Source: an uncultured Muribaculaceae bacterium (GTDB taxonomy: Bacteria; Bacteroidota; Bacteroidia; Bacteroidales; Muribaculaceae). Taken from it: DNA of 64,000 nucleotides. Shown here piece after piece: positions 44,724-52,467 of this stretch. A model generated the notes under the pieces. It had not been told where the DNA came from. It did no database searches and saw only the letters and a list, made by a program, of their open reading frames with translations. Numbering within the stretch: position 1 is the stretch's first letter; every line of letters begins with the position of its first letter. The DNA lies in assembly GCA_944320595.1 (NCBI GenBank), contig CALUIB010000003.1:86569-150568 (forward strand), given 5' to 3'. Position numbers and translations under genes: made by a program.

Positions 44724-45479
44724 ATGACCGACGAACAAAAAGCAATTGACAAGCATTTTGCTGACGAACGGCTATCGAATACGGGCGTAAAGGCCGCACT
44801 TATCGACATGGACGGGGTGCTTTACGACTCGATGAAGGGCCACACGGCGGCTTGGTTCCGCATGGCCACCGAGCTGGGAATAGAGTGTACGCGCGACGAG
44901 TTTTATGCCTACGAAGGGATGACCGGCGCGGCAACGATAAACATACTGTTCCGCCGCGCTTACGGCCGCGATGCCTCGCCCGACGAGGTAAAAGAACTGT
45001 ACGGACGCAAGGTGAAATATTTCATAGAGATGGGCGAACCCGAAATGATGCCCGGCGCAGCCGAGATGCTCAACACGCTGCGCCAGGCAGGTGTGACTCG
45101 TGTGCTTGTCACCGGCTCGGGCCAACATTCCATCCTCGACCGCTTAGACCACGACTACCCGGGCATCTTCGACCCCGACAAGCGCGTGACCGCCCTGAAT
45201 GTGTCGCATGGCAAGCCCGACCCTGAACCATACCTCAAAGGGCTGCAATTGGCCGGCTGCCAGGCCTGTGAGGCCATAGTAATTGAGAACGCACCACTTG
45301 GCGTGCTTGCAGGCCACCGCTCGGGCTGTTTCACCGTAGGCATAACCACCGGGCCTATCCCCGAGGCCGACATGAAGGATGCCGGTGCCGACATCGTTTA
45401 CCCTTCGATGCCCGAATTTGCAAGTCGCCTGCCTATCTTGCTTAACGCTTTCAACCAAAACTCATGGAACAGCAAATAA
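44724..45479 (+). CDS. HAD hydrolase, beta-phosphoglucomutase-like
   Basis: The 251-residue protein has HAD motif I ALIDMDGVLYDSM (nucleophile Asp and second Asp), motif II VLVTGSGQ, motif III Lys in HGKPDPEPYLKGL, and motif IV EAIVIENAPLGVLAG. The helical cap between motifs I and II (GHTAAWFRMATELGIE ... EGMTGAATINILF) fits subfamily I beta-PGM-like phosphatases or mutases. The substrate is unknown, probably a sugar phosphate. It overlaps the aroB start by 16 bases and is likely cotranscribed with it. Confidence 0.85.
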   Translation: MTDEQKAIDKHFADERLSNTGVKAALIDMDGVLYDSMKGHTAAWFRMATELGIECTRDEFYAYEGMTGAATINILFRRAYGRDASPDEVKELYGRKVKYFIEMGEPEMMPGAAEMLNTLRQAGVTRVLVTGSGQHSILDRLDHDYPGIFDPDKRVTALNVSHGKPDPEPYLKGLQLAGCQACEAIVIENAPLGVLAGHRSGCFTVGITTGPIPEADMKDAGADIVYPSMPEFASRLPILLNAFNQNSWNSK

Positions 45480-46519
45480 TATTCTCAAACGACATACCGC
45501 AGTCGCTCAATACAGCACTCGGCGGACTTGATTACAACAAGACCGTAATCATCACCGACGTAAACACACGGCAATTCGTTTTCCCAAAAATCGCCGACGT
45601 ACCTGTGGTGAAAGAATCGCCCTGCATCGTAATAAATTCAGGCGACATCAACAAGACCGTCGAAACGGCAGCCACAGTGTGGAAACAGCTTGAAACTGCT
45701 GCAGCCACACGCCGCACGGTAGTAATAAACATCGGCGGCGGGGTGGTAACCGACCTTGGCGGATTTGCCGCATCGGTGTTCAAGCGTGGCTTGCGTTTCA
45801 TAAATATGCCCACCACGCTGCTCGGCGCAGTAGATGCAGCCATCGGAGGCAAGACTGGAGTGAACTTCGGCGGACTTAAAAACGAGATAGGCGTGTTCAA
45901 CGAGGCTTGCGCAGTGGTTGTATCGACGCTGTTTTTCGACACCCTGCCACCCACCGAGTTGAAGTCGGGATATGCCGAAATGCTAAAGCACGGCCTGCTC
46001 AGCGACCGCAAATATTTTGCCGACCTGCTCGGCTATGACATCACCAGCGGCGACCGCGACACGTTGCTCGGCTTGCTAAAACGGTCGGTGACGATAAAGC
46101 GCGACATCGTTGCCGCCGACCCTCATGAACACGGCCTGCGGCGTGTCCTCAACTTAGGACACACTGCCGGACACGCCTTCGAGAGCCTTGCCATGAAACG
46201 CATGAAGCCTGTACCCCACGGCTATGCCGTGGCGTGGGGACTGGTGGTGGAGCTCATCTTGTCGCACTTGATATACAAATTTCCAAGCGACATACTCTAC
46301 ACCGTGGCACACTACGTGGGCGACAATTACGGCACATTCACGATAACTTGCGACGACTACGACACACTCATCGCACTAATGCGCCACGACAAGAAAAGCC
46401 GCGGCGGCGAAATCAACTGCTCGCTGCTCGCCGACGTGGGCGAAATGCGGCTCGGCACCGACGTAAGCACCGACGACGCAAAAGCCGCCCTCGACATCTA
46501 CCGCGACCTGCTGCAGTAA
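45464..46519 (+). CDS. aroB: 3-dehydroquinate synthase
   Basis: The 351-residue enzyme has the NAD-binding block VVINIGGGVVTDLGGFAASV, FINMPTTLLGAVDAAIGGKT, the metal-ligand Glu in LKSGYAEMLKHGLL, and the metal-ligand His residues in LNLGHTAGHAFE and PHGYAVAWG. It converts DAHP to 3-dehydroquinate in the shikimate pathway. The catalytic Lys/Arg region DHxR-type is seen as RHDKKSRGG. Neighbouring downstream DNA is repeat-derived. Confidence 0.95.
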   Translation: MEQQIIFSNDIPQSLNTALGGLDYNKTVIITDVNTRQFVFPKIADVPVVKESPCIVINSGDINKTVETAATVWKQLETAAATRRTVVINIGGGVVTDLGGFAASVFKRGLRFINMPTTLLGAVDAAIGGKTGVNFGGLKNEIGVFNEACAVVVSTLFFDTLPPTELKSGYAEMLKHGLLSDRKYFADLLGYDITSGDRDTLLGLLKRSVTIKRDIVAADPHEHGLRRVLNLGHTAGHAFESLAMKRMKPVPHGYAVAWGLVVELILSHLIYKFPSDILYTVAHYVGDNYGTFTITCDDYDTLIALMRHDKKSRGGEINCSLLADVGEMRLGTDVSTDDAKAALDIYRDLLQ

Positions 46520-46571
46520 CATCCATCGGAATTCTCCCTTAACGGAACTAAATCAACACACTAAATTCCGC

Positions 46572-46600
46572 GCAACCTGTCTTATGGAATGGTAGTGCAG
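46572..46600 (-). repeat. Decayed copy of the dispersed promoter repeat after aroB
   Basis: The minus strand reads CTGCACTACCATTCCATAAG followed by ACAGGTTGC. Compared with CTTGCACTATCTTTCCATAAGACAGGCTGC in copies D1 and E1 it keeps the order with several substitutions. No TTTG or hairpin is recognisable, so it looks like a dead copy. Confidence 0.5.
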
Positions 46601-46618
46601 AAACTATCATTCTTTTTT

Positions 46619-46854
46619 TATTGGTGTCCGCTAAAAATTCTGCGAATAGCTTTAGTACATTGATTGGCACTGCATTGCGGTCATATAATCCAATAAGGGC
46701 TTATCGTCCTCCATTATGATTTATCAATAAAATGTAGGGACGCACGGCTCGTGCGTCCACTGGGCAACTAACTGCCATACAATGCCATATACACACGGAC
46801 GCACGAGCCGTGCGTCCCTACATTCTGTGTATCACATTTTAGCGGACACCGATA
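46619..46854. mobile_element. MITE-like element with 18-bp terminal inverted repeats
   Basis: TATTGGTGTCCGCTAAAA (46619-46636) and TTTTAGCGGACACCGATA (46837-46854) are inverted repeats with one mismatch, bounding 236 bp with no coding capacity for a transposase. Inside are two further inverted arms, TGTAGGGACGCACGGCTCGT (from about 46733) and its mirrored form ending at about 46824. Each arm is itself palindromic (GGACGCAC / GTGCGTCC). The right terminus overlaps the 3' end of hipT. Confidence 0.7.
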
Positions 46855-47791
46855 ATTTTTTTAACATGGCGATGATTAATTGCTTATACGCTACTTTCAT
46901 CTCGTCAGGCAAAAATGATATGTCGATAAACTCCATCCATTTGTGTTCACAATTGATGAATTTATTAAAAATGTTATTGACTACCTTGCCATTCAACCCC
47001 GATGATTGCATTGCCGCTACAAAATCGCTCTTTTTTATTTTGCGTTTCTTACCATTCAACGTCAAAGCCAATTCTTCTTTATCCTCAGGCATGACTATCG
47101 CCGTTGACAGCATATCGTATGCCGGGACAAGAAGATATTCTCCTTTCCGAACGCTGTATAACGAGAAATTTTTCAAATGCATATCGGCATTCCCAGTTAT
47201 CCATGAGAATACCACCTGTTCCCAAAAATTAACCAAGTCTAAAGCGGGAACCGAAGAATACTTGTTGATTATCTTCGCAATCTGCTCATATGAGCCATTA
47301 TACTTATACTCGGTAAGCCGCCCAGACAATTGGCACATATCTTCCATTGGCAACTTGTATCCATCAGCTGCACGATCTACGCGCCGCGTGATATAACACA
47401 GCTCACCATCAGAAAATCGTATCAAGCTGTGTGGCACAACATCAATTTTCGCCAACTCGGCCAAATGCATCGTTAAGTCTTCAAGTTCAGGAAGGTTGGG
47501 GAAACGGTCGGTCTGCGGTTTCAATATAAATCTTCCCCACAACCCTACGATTGTGAACCTCGCTGATGATGCAGCCTCTTTGCCAAACTCCAAGTCCAAC
47601 GACAGTTTTGCTTGAACTCCAGGTACGGTAGTGCTGCTACGAATGACTAATTTAGCAAGCTCTGAAATCTCACTTCGATTATAGGGCAAATCGGGAACTT
47701 CACATGTGCCAAATATTTTCTTAGAACAATTCTTATGGAAGTCCTTTTCACCTTCGTTCAACTCTTTATAACAATACAGGCATCTGTTCAT
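46832..47791 (-). CDS. HipT-like serine/threonine kinase toxin (HipA catalytic domain)
   Basis: The 319-residue protein begins with a short zinc-ribbon-like segment (MNRCLYCYKELNEGEKDFHK, then NCSKKIFG) and continues with the HipA kinase fold: TTVPGVQAKLSL as the nucleotide-loop region, FILKPQTDRFPNLPELE, GNADMHLKNFSL as catalytic loop, and LLVPAYDMLST as metal-binding motif. It lacks the N-terminal subdomain of full HipA, which is encoded by the separate gene just upstream (4-base overlap). The last codons, LSVSAKM and the TGA stop, are read from the terminal repeat of the MITE-like element, so the native C-terminus may be altered. HipA-type kinases phosphorylate tRNA synthetases; the target here is unknown. 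Confidence 0.82.
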   Translation of the reverse strand: MNRCLYCYKELNEGEKDFHKNCSKKIFGTCEVPDLPYNRSEISELAKLVIRSSTTVPGVQAKLSLDLEFGKEAASSARFTIVGLWGRFILKPQTDRFPNLPELEDLTMHLAELAKIDVVPHSLIRFSDGELCYITRRVDRAADGYKLPMEDMCQLSGRLTEYKYNGSYEQIAKIINKYSSVPALDLVNFWEQVVFSWITGNADMHLKNFSLYSVRKGEYLLVPAYDMLSTAIVMPEDKEELALTLNGKKRKIKKSDFVAAMQSSGLNGKVVNNIFNKFINCEHKWMEFIDISFLPDEMKVAYKQLIIAMLKKLSVSAKM

Positions 47792-48129
47792 GGCACCAAA
47801 CCTTCTTCATCATCGTTTACAGGCATCACTCCCACCGCTCCAATGCAATCCTTGCAGCAAGCAAGCAATAACGACATACGGTCGCGAGAACTTATTTTCC
47901 AATTCTTTTCGGCCACGTCAAGCAACCAACCTTCGGGTATAAGGCCATCAAAAAAAGGGAATAATACATCTGCCCTATAAACCTTGTCGGTCAATGGCAA
48001 CGTCAAGCTTATTGCTTCTGCATCGCTTGATTTAAGGAATTCTTCATCATACCGAAAAGTATAGCCGTTCTCATCTTCGGTCAACACCCCGGCTTTTATA
48101 TTTCGCAAATATACTATACCTTTTTTCAT
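47788..48129 (-). CDS. HipS-like protein (HipA N-terminal subdomain)
   Basis: The 113-residue protein matches the HipA N-terminal domain family: KGIVYLRNIKAGVLTEDENG, AISLTLPLTDKVYRAD, LFPFFDGLIPEGWLLD and LLACCKDCIGAVGVMP. In the HipBST systems this domain is a separate protein that neutralises the kinase HipT. Overlaps of four bases with hipB upstream and hipT downstream fix the order hipB-hipS-hipT. Function as antitoxin is inferred from that arrangement. Confidence 0.8.
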   Translation of the reverse strand: MKKGIVYLRNIKAGVLTEDENGYTFRYDEEFLKSSDAEAISLTLPLTDKVYRADVLFPFFDGLIPEGWLLDVAEKNWKISSRDRMSLLLACCKDCIGAVGVMPVNDDEEGLVP

Positions 48130-48344
48130 AATTCAATCCTCCTGCGCATCGGCACGGGACCGACTTCGCTGCCAAACAGGTTAAGCACTTGGTTCACTTT
48201 ATCTAACCGCAAGGTAATCTTGCCCTGCTCAAGTTCACGCACAAAGCGCAACCCAACCCCCGACTTTAACGACAAATCGACTTGCGTGAGGTTATACTTC
48301 TTGCGCATCTCTTTCACATACTTCGACAACGTGGTTTGTTCCAT
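48126..48344 (-). CDS. HipB-like helix-turn-helix antitoxin/repressor
   Basis: The start is taken at 48344 (MEQTTLSKYVKEMRKKYNLT), since the longer frame runs through operator DNA. The 72-residue protein is a Cro/C1-type HTH: NLTQVDLSLKSGVGLRFVRE, LEQGKITLRLDKVNQVLNLF, of the Y4mF/HipB type. It would bind the palindromes just upstream and repress the operon. The -7 element TATATTTG (48364-48371, minus) overlaps the first operator. Confidence 0.85.
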   Translation of the reverse strand: MEQTTLSKYVKEMRKKYNLTQVDLSLKSGVGLRFVRELEQGKITLRLDKVNQVLNLFGSEVGPVPMRRRIEL

Positions 48345-48347
48345 ATT

Positions 48348-48447
48348 TATACCCTTTAGGGTACAAATATAGCGAAAAATATTCAATTTATACCCTATTG
48401 GGTACAAAACGGCATTTTATATGCCATTTTATACCCGATAAGGTGTA
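48348..48447. promoter_or_regulatory. Three HipB operators at 41-bp spacing
   Basis: TATACCC TTTA GGGTACA (48348-48365), TATACCC TATT GGGTACA (48389-48406) and TATACCC GATA AGGTGTA (48430-48447) are 18-bp palindromes with identical left arms. Their centres are exactly 41 bp apart. The first overlaps the -7 element of hipB; the third has a degenerate right arm. Confidence 0.8.
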
Positions 48448-48462
48448 AAAAGTAAAAAACTG

Positions 48463-49680
48463 TCAATTATGCCAAAGGGTTGCCACACGGCGGCGTATGG
48501 CATAGACCGAACCTGCCGTAATTGCCCCAATTATGACTATGGCCACTATTATAGACACGGCCACGCTGCCACCGGCTACACCGAGCGACGAGACCACCGG
48601 CAAGTAGAGGCTGCGACACACAAGCATGGCCACGCAGGCTGCCACGAGCACAGCAGCATTGGCAGCTACCACCATCTTGACGTATGGAGCCGACACCGCA
48701 GCAGGCGTATAGCCAAGCATGAGCAGGTCTTGCAATTTCCGCGAATTCTTTTGCATCAGCAGGCTTATGCTCAATAGCAACACGAAGAATGCAAGCAGGC
48801 TAATGATTGTCCCCACTGCGACAATCACGCCCGTCATAAGCCGCAACAGGTAGCTTGCCTTACCACTGTCGGCCTTGTCGCCCGCTATTTCATAGCCGTG
48901 GGCTGCCACATATTCTGTTATTGCCTTGTCGCCAGGTCGGCTCACTTCAACAATAAGCCTCGAAGGTTGCCGCCGTTCCCCGGCGCCAAACCGCTCATTG
49001 CTCCACTGCATAAACTCCTCGGGCACGATTATGGTATTGAGCCGGTTGGAGAACCCTACGATGCGCCCTTCAACGGTTTCGCTGCGCCCGTTACCCGAAA
49101 GCGTCAGCTGCACTGGTATCATGCCTATCATTCCTTCACTCACACGCGGCATATTGCGCGTGGCAGCAAACCCAAAGTTGTACAAGGCAAGATAGTCGCG
49201 CGACACTATCACCGGCACTTTCCCATGCACCGGGTCAAATCCCCAGTCGGCAGGCAATTCGTCGATAAATTCATCAGGCACCGACTCATAGAACAGATAG
49301 GTGCGCAAAGCCCTGTTGCCGAAGGTCAATGACCCGTAGATGCGGTACTGCGGCGTGGTAAACCGCCCCACCTTACGCACCCACGGCTGCCGCGACAGCT
49401 CATCGAGCTCGGCATCGGAAAATTCGGCATTCGAGCCAAGCAGCGACCCTATGCTCGAAACCGTCTTGGTAAGCACCAAGTAATCCTGTCGCATGAAACT
49501 GTCGTCACTTGCGAACACAGGCTTTATGTCGATGTAAAACTGCAATGCCAGCAGAACTATCACAAGCCCCACGAGGCTCGCCAACGAGAAACCCGCCATC
49601 TGCACGGCACTCACGTGCTTGCGCAGCAATTTCCAAAGCAGATTTCCCGACTTGCCATTATTATTGATGCCGTTGCTCAT
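48463..49680 (-). CDS. FtsX-like ABC transporter permease
   Basis: The 405-residue protein has one N-terminal membrane helix (SLASLVGLVIVLLALQFYI), a large extracytoplasmic domain of about 230 residues, and three C-terminal helices (VIVAVGTIISLLAFFVLLL; VVAANAAVLVAACVAMLV; SIIVAIVIIGAITAGSVYAI). This is the MacB/FtsX layout. Its start overlaps the ATPase gene by four bases, so the two form one transporter. It is the last gene of the sulfonation operon. Such transporters usually extract lipophilic or periplasmic substrates or act mechanically; export of a sulfonated product is only an inference. Confidence 0.82.
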   Translation of the reverse strand: MSNGINNNGKSGNLLWKLLRKHVSAVQMAGFSLASLVGLVIVLLALQFYIDIKPVFASDDSFMRQDYLVLTKTVSSIGSLLGSNAEFSDAELDELSRQPWVRKVGRFTTPQYRIYGSLTFGNRALRTYLFYESVPDEFIDELPADWGFDPVHGKVPVIVSRDYLALYNFGFAATRNMPRVSEGMIGMIPVQLTLSGNGRSETVEGRIVGFSNRLNTIIVPEEFMQWSNERFGAGERRQPSRLIVEVSRPGDKAITEYVAAHGYEIAGDKADSGKASYLLRLMTGVIVAVGTIISLLAFFVLLLSISLLMQKNSRKLQDLLMLGYTPAAVSAPYVKMVVAANAAVLVAACVAMLVCRSLYLPVVSSLGVAGGSVAVSIIVAIVIIGAITAGSVYAIRRRVATLWHN

Positions 49681-50369
49681 AGCTTGTACTCCTTGTCGAT
49701 GGTTAACATCACATTGTTGCCTACCGAGGTGGCAATTATGCCTGCGCCCTGCCGTGCAGCCTCATCGGCCACAAGGTCGGCGGCGAGGCGGTTGTTAGCC
49801 TCGTCGAGGTGGCTCACCGGCTCGTCAAGCAAGATGAAGTCAAATGGCTGGCACAGCGCACGTATTATTGCCACCCGCTGCTGCTGCCCTATCGACAGGC
49901 GTGCCACAGGCTCGCCCATCTTGTCGGCAATGCCCAGGCGGTCGAACATCGCCTTTATGTCGCCCACCCCACGGTAGCCAGTGAGCCTATTCTTCAGCTC
50001 CACATTCTCCATGGCTGTGAGTTCGGGAAACAGCCGCATCTCCTGCGGCAAGTAGGCAATGTGGCGGCTGCGCAATTCGCACCACTTTCCCACGCCGAGC
50101 GTGGATATGTCGGTGTCACCGAATAATATATGCCCGGCATAGTCGCTGCGATAGCCGTAAAGATAACTGCACAGCGACGATTTGCCAGTACCACTCTGGG
50201 CCGACACCAAGTATCGCCTGCCACGTTCAAGCACCACGTCGCGACACCACACTTCGCTGCCTGCGGCTCCGCGCGAGGCAAACACCGCAGGCAACACGCC
50301 GTGAAGTTCTATCTTGCTTATTTCCATATAACCATGTTCGGCGGCGGCAAGTACCCCACCAATATCCAT
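49677..50369 (-). CDS. ABC transporter ATPase partner of the FtsX-like permease
   Basis: The frame starts at 50369, where ATG overlaps the TGA of the upstream gene; a later Met (MEISKIELHG, 50327) is also possible. Motifs: Walker A SAQSGTGKSSLCSYL, Q-loop IAYLPQEMRLFPELT, signature LSIGQQQRVAI, Walker B FILLDEPVSHLD. The usual switch His region reads IIATSVGNNV, so the canonical His after the D-loop appears to be replaced. The protein pairs with the FtsX-like permease by overlap and position. Confidence 0.87.
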   Translation of the reverse strand: MDIGGVLAAAEHGYMEISKIELHGVLPAVFASRGAAGSEVWCRDVVLERGRRYLVSAQSGTGKSSLCSYLYGYRSDYAGHILFGDTDISTLGVGKWCELRSRHIAYLPQEMRLFPELTAMENVELKNRLTGYRGVGDIKAMFDRLGIADKMGEPVARLSIGQQQRVAIIRALCQPFDFILLDEPVSHLDEANNRLAADLVADEAARQGAGIIATSVGNNVMLTIDKEYKL

Positions 50370-51325
50370 CAGTAAACCAATTTCACATTGTCAATCCACA
50401 ATATGTTGCCCGGCGAACCTATGTAGGCACCGCCGTGGCTGGCCGTGAACTGCAATTGCAGGTGCGTGGGCGTGTCGTCGGGGTCTCCCCAGCCCACTTC
50501 TTGTATGGGCACGCTTTCTCCCTCGCTGTTCACGCCGTAGCGCACCGTCGAGTTCAAGCCCATCATGCTTTCGTCATACGATGGGTCATCGGTTATGTCG
50601 CCATAAAGTATCGTGAACTCGGCATTGTTCTGCCAGTCGCAATCCTTACTGAAACGCACCACCATCGTGCCTATGCGCTCGGCAAAAATGTTGCCATTGG
50701 CATCTTCCCAGCGGCGTTGCAGGAACAGGTTCACCTCGTGCAAGTCGCGTCCGGCAATCTCCTCCTTGCCGCCAAAACCCGTTGACTTTATTCGGTTAAG
50801 GCGTGGGGACATCTGCACCTTGTAGTCAAACATCAGCGCACGAGGCTTCTTGGTGAACGGTATGCCCGAATTGAGCATCTTTTGCGGATTTTTAGTGCCC
50901 TTGATGGGTTCATGCACATTGCCAAGGAAAATCGACCCTGCGGCAAGCACTTCCATATTGATAAGCCCCAGCACCTTCACCTTTTCCATGCGAGTCTCCA
51001 AGCGTGCGCAATAGCCGTCGCCGCGCTTTTCGGGAAACACCGACGTGTTGGTCTTGGTGATGCCAACCACCTTTGCCATTACATTCGACGAGGCCCAAGG
51101 CGAGCCGCCTTTGTTGACATAAGCCTCATCGCCCTCGATGGTCATAGTCGGGCCTATGGCCCACACGTGTTTCGTCTCGCCGCCTATTATACCCGATTCC
51201 TTGACTTGACGGTCAACCCAGTGATCCATGTCGCCATAGTTCACCATATAAACTCCCGGCTGGGCATAAGCCATGCCGCCGCACAGCAGCGACAACAGTG
51301 CCACAATTTGTTTCAATGATTTCAT
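50369..51325 (-). CDS. PCMD domain secreted protein in the sulfonation operon
   Basis: Start at 51325 (MKSLKQIVALLSLLCGGMAYAQ), a signal peptide; an in-frame ATG 57 bases upstream lies inside the sulfotransferase end region. The 318-residue protein looks like a PCMD (putative carbohydrate metabolism, Pfam PF13201) beta-sandwich: MTIEGDEAYVNKGGSPWASS, EVLAAGSIFLGNVHEPI, PRALMFDYKVQMSPR, ILWIDNVKLVY. PCMD proteins are periplasmic or surface proteins often beside glycan genes. Its place between the sulfotransferase and the ABC pair suggests handling of the sulfonated product, which is inference. Confidence 0.75.
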   Translation of the reverse strand: MKSLKQIVALLSLLCGGMAYAQPGVYMVNYGDMDHWVDRQVKESGIIGGETKHVWAIGPTMTIEGDEAYVNKGGSPWASSNVMAKVVGITKTNTSVFPEKRGDGYCARLETRMEKVKVLGLINMEVLAAGSIFLGNVHEPIKGTKNPQKMLNSGIPFTKKPRALMFDYKVQMSPRLNRIKSTGFGGKEEIAGRDLHEVNLFLQRRWEDANGNIFAERIGTMVVRFSKDCDWQNNAEFTILYGDITDDPSYDESMMGLNSTVRYGVNSEGESVPIQEVGWGDPDDTPTHLQLQFTASHGGAYIGSPGNILWIDNVKLVY

Positions 51326-51339
51326 AGCAGTAACACTCC

Positions 51340-52449
51340 TTATTCGAGATGGTAATCCCAATCGCGCAGCGCAAAGCCCCAATTGTCTTGCACGAGCTGC
51401 ACCGTGCGGTCGTCATATTTATATTTATTCTTTTTATAACCTTTCTTGCCGCCCACGTATGACTCTATTGCAGGCCGCGCCTCCTTAAATCCCGGGATGC
51501 CGAGCGTGTTGTAAATCTTTTCGGTCATGCCCATGGCATCGGCCTCGAAGTCCTCAAATTTCACCTCAATCAAGTTCCCGGCAGGGATGCAGGCTTTGTC
51601 GGCCTCATACTTATGGTACAGCTTGGCATACACCGACAGTATGTTGCGCTCAAGCACCTCGGGGCTTACCGACTGCAACATAAGCGGCTTGATGGTGTTG
51701 CCATAAAAGCTGCGCGTGCTTTCAAACACGGTGTAAGGATTGCGCATCAAGTATATGAACTTGGCACCGGGGAACATCTTCACAAGCTCCTTCACACGCC
51801 CTGTGTGGGGTGGGTTCTTGCTTAGGAATTGCGTTCCACCCGTGTTCCACAACGACACTTTTATCAATTTCGTGAACACCTGTTCAAACTCGCGCAACTC
51901 GGCATCGGTGATGTCGTCCATGAGCAGGTATTTGTCGGCATACTCCTGCATATACTTAGGGAAAAACCAAAAGTTATAGTAGTTGCAAGGCGTCATGTTG
52001 CTCAGGGCAAACTCCTCCTCTTGCGGCAAGTCAACGGCAAGCTCCATGTTGTCGGTGGGTCGATGATCGGGCATGAGCCAGCTCATCGTCTTTTTGAAAA
52101 ACGACTGCCCCCACATCATCAGGTGAGGGAACACCGTCTGGTAGGTGGTACAATAGCCAAAGTGGCGGTCGCAGGCCATCACATTGTGGACAAACGTGGT
52201 TCCGCTGCGCCAATGCCCCAATATGAACACCGGCTCATGCTCAAGCGGCTTGTCGCGCAGCAACTTGTCGTAACGGCGGTCTTGTATCGGGGCAAAAAGC
52301 GACATAAGCCTGCACACGCCCTTGGTGAGCGCATACTTGGTCTTGTACCCCTTTTCCACAGTCCTGCCTGCGGTTATCCCTTTGAAAGTCTTCCAGTCGG
52401 CACCTACCAAGGTATTGACCGGCAACTTGTTAAATTCTATCAATCCCAT
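51340..52449 (-). CDS. PAPS-dependent sulfotransferase
   Basis: The 369-residue protein has the 5'-phosphosulfate loop FILGHWRSGTTFVHNVM (residues about 76-92) and the 3'-phosphate motif FIYLMRNPYTVFESTRSFY. A candidate catalytic His lies downstream of the first loop (ACDRHFGY), and a conserved NPPHTGRVKELVKMFPGAKF precedes the 3' motif. It transfers sulfate from PAPS to an acceptor. No signal peptide is seen, so it acts inside the cell where PAPS is made. It follows cysN by 18 bases. The gene order resembles the Bacteroides thetaiotaomicron cluster whose sulfotransferase acts on cholesterol and other steroids; acceptor identity here is not shown. Confidence 0.88.
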   Translation of the reverse strand: MGLIEFNKLPVNTLVGADWKTFKGITAGRTVEKGYKTKYALTKGVCRLMSLFAPIQDRRYDKLLRDKPLEHEPVFILGHWRSGTTFVHNVMACDRHFGYCTTYQTVFPHLMMWGQSFFKKTMSWLMPDHRPTDNMELAVDLPQEEEFALSNMTPCNYYNFWFFPKYMQEYADKYLLMDDITDAELREFEQVFTKLIKVSLWNTGGTQFLSKNPPHTGRVKELVKMFPGAKFIYLMRNPYTVFESTRSFYGNTIKPLMLQSVSPEVLERNILSVYAKLYHKYEADKACIPAGNLIEVKFEDFEADAMGMTEKIYNTLGIPGFKEARPAIESYVGGKKGYKKNKYKYDDRTVQLVQDNWGFALRDWDYHLE

Positions 52450-52467
52450 TTTTTCTCTTGCTGCTGT

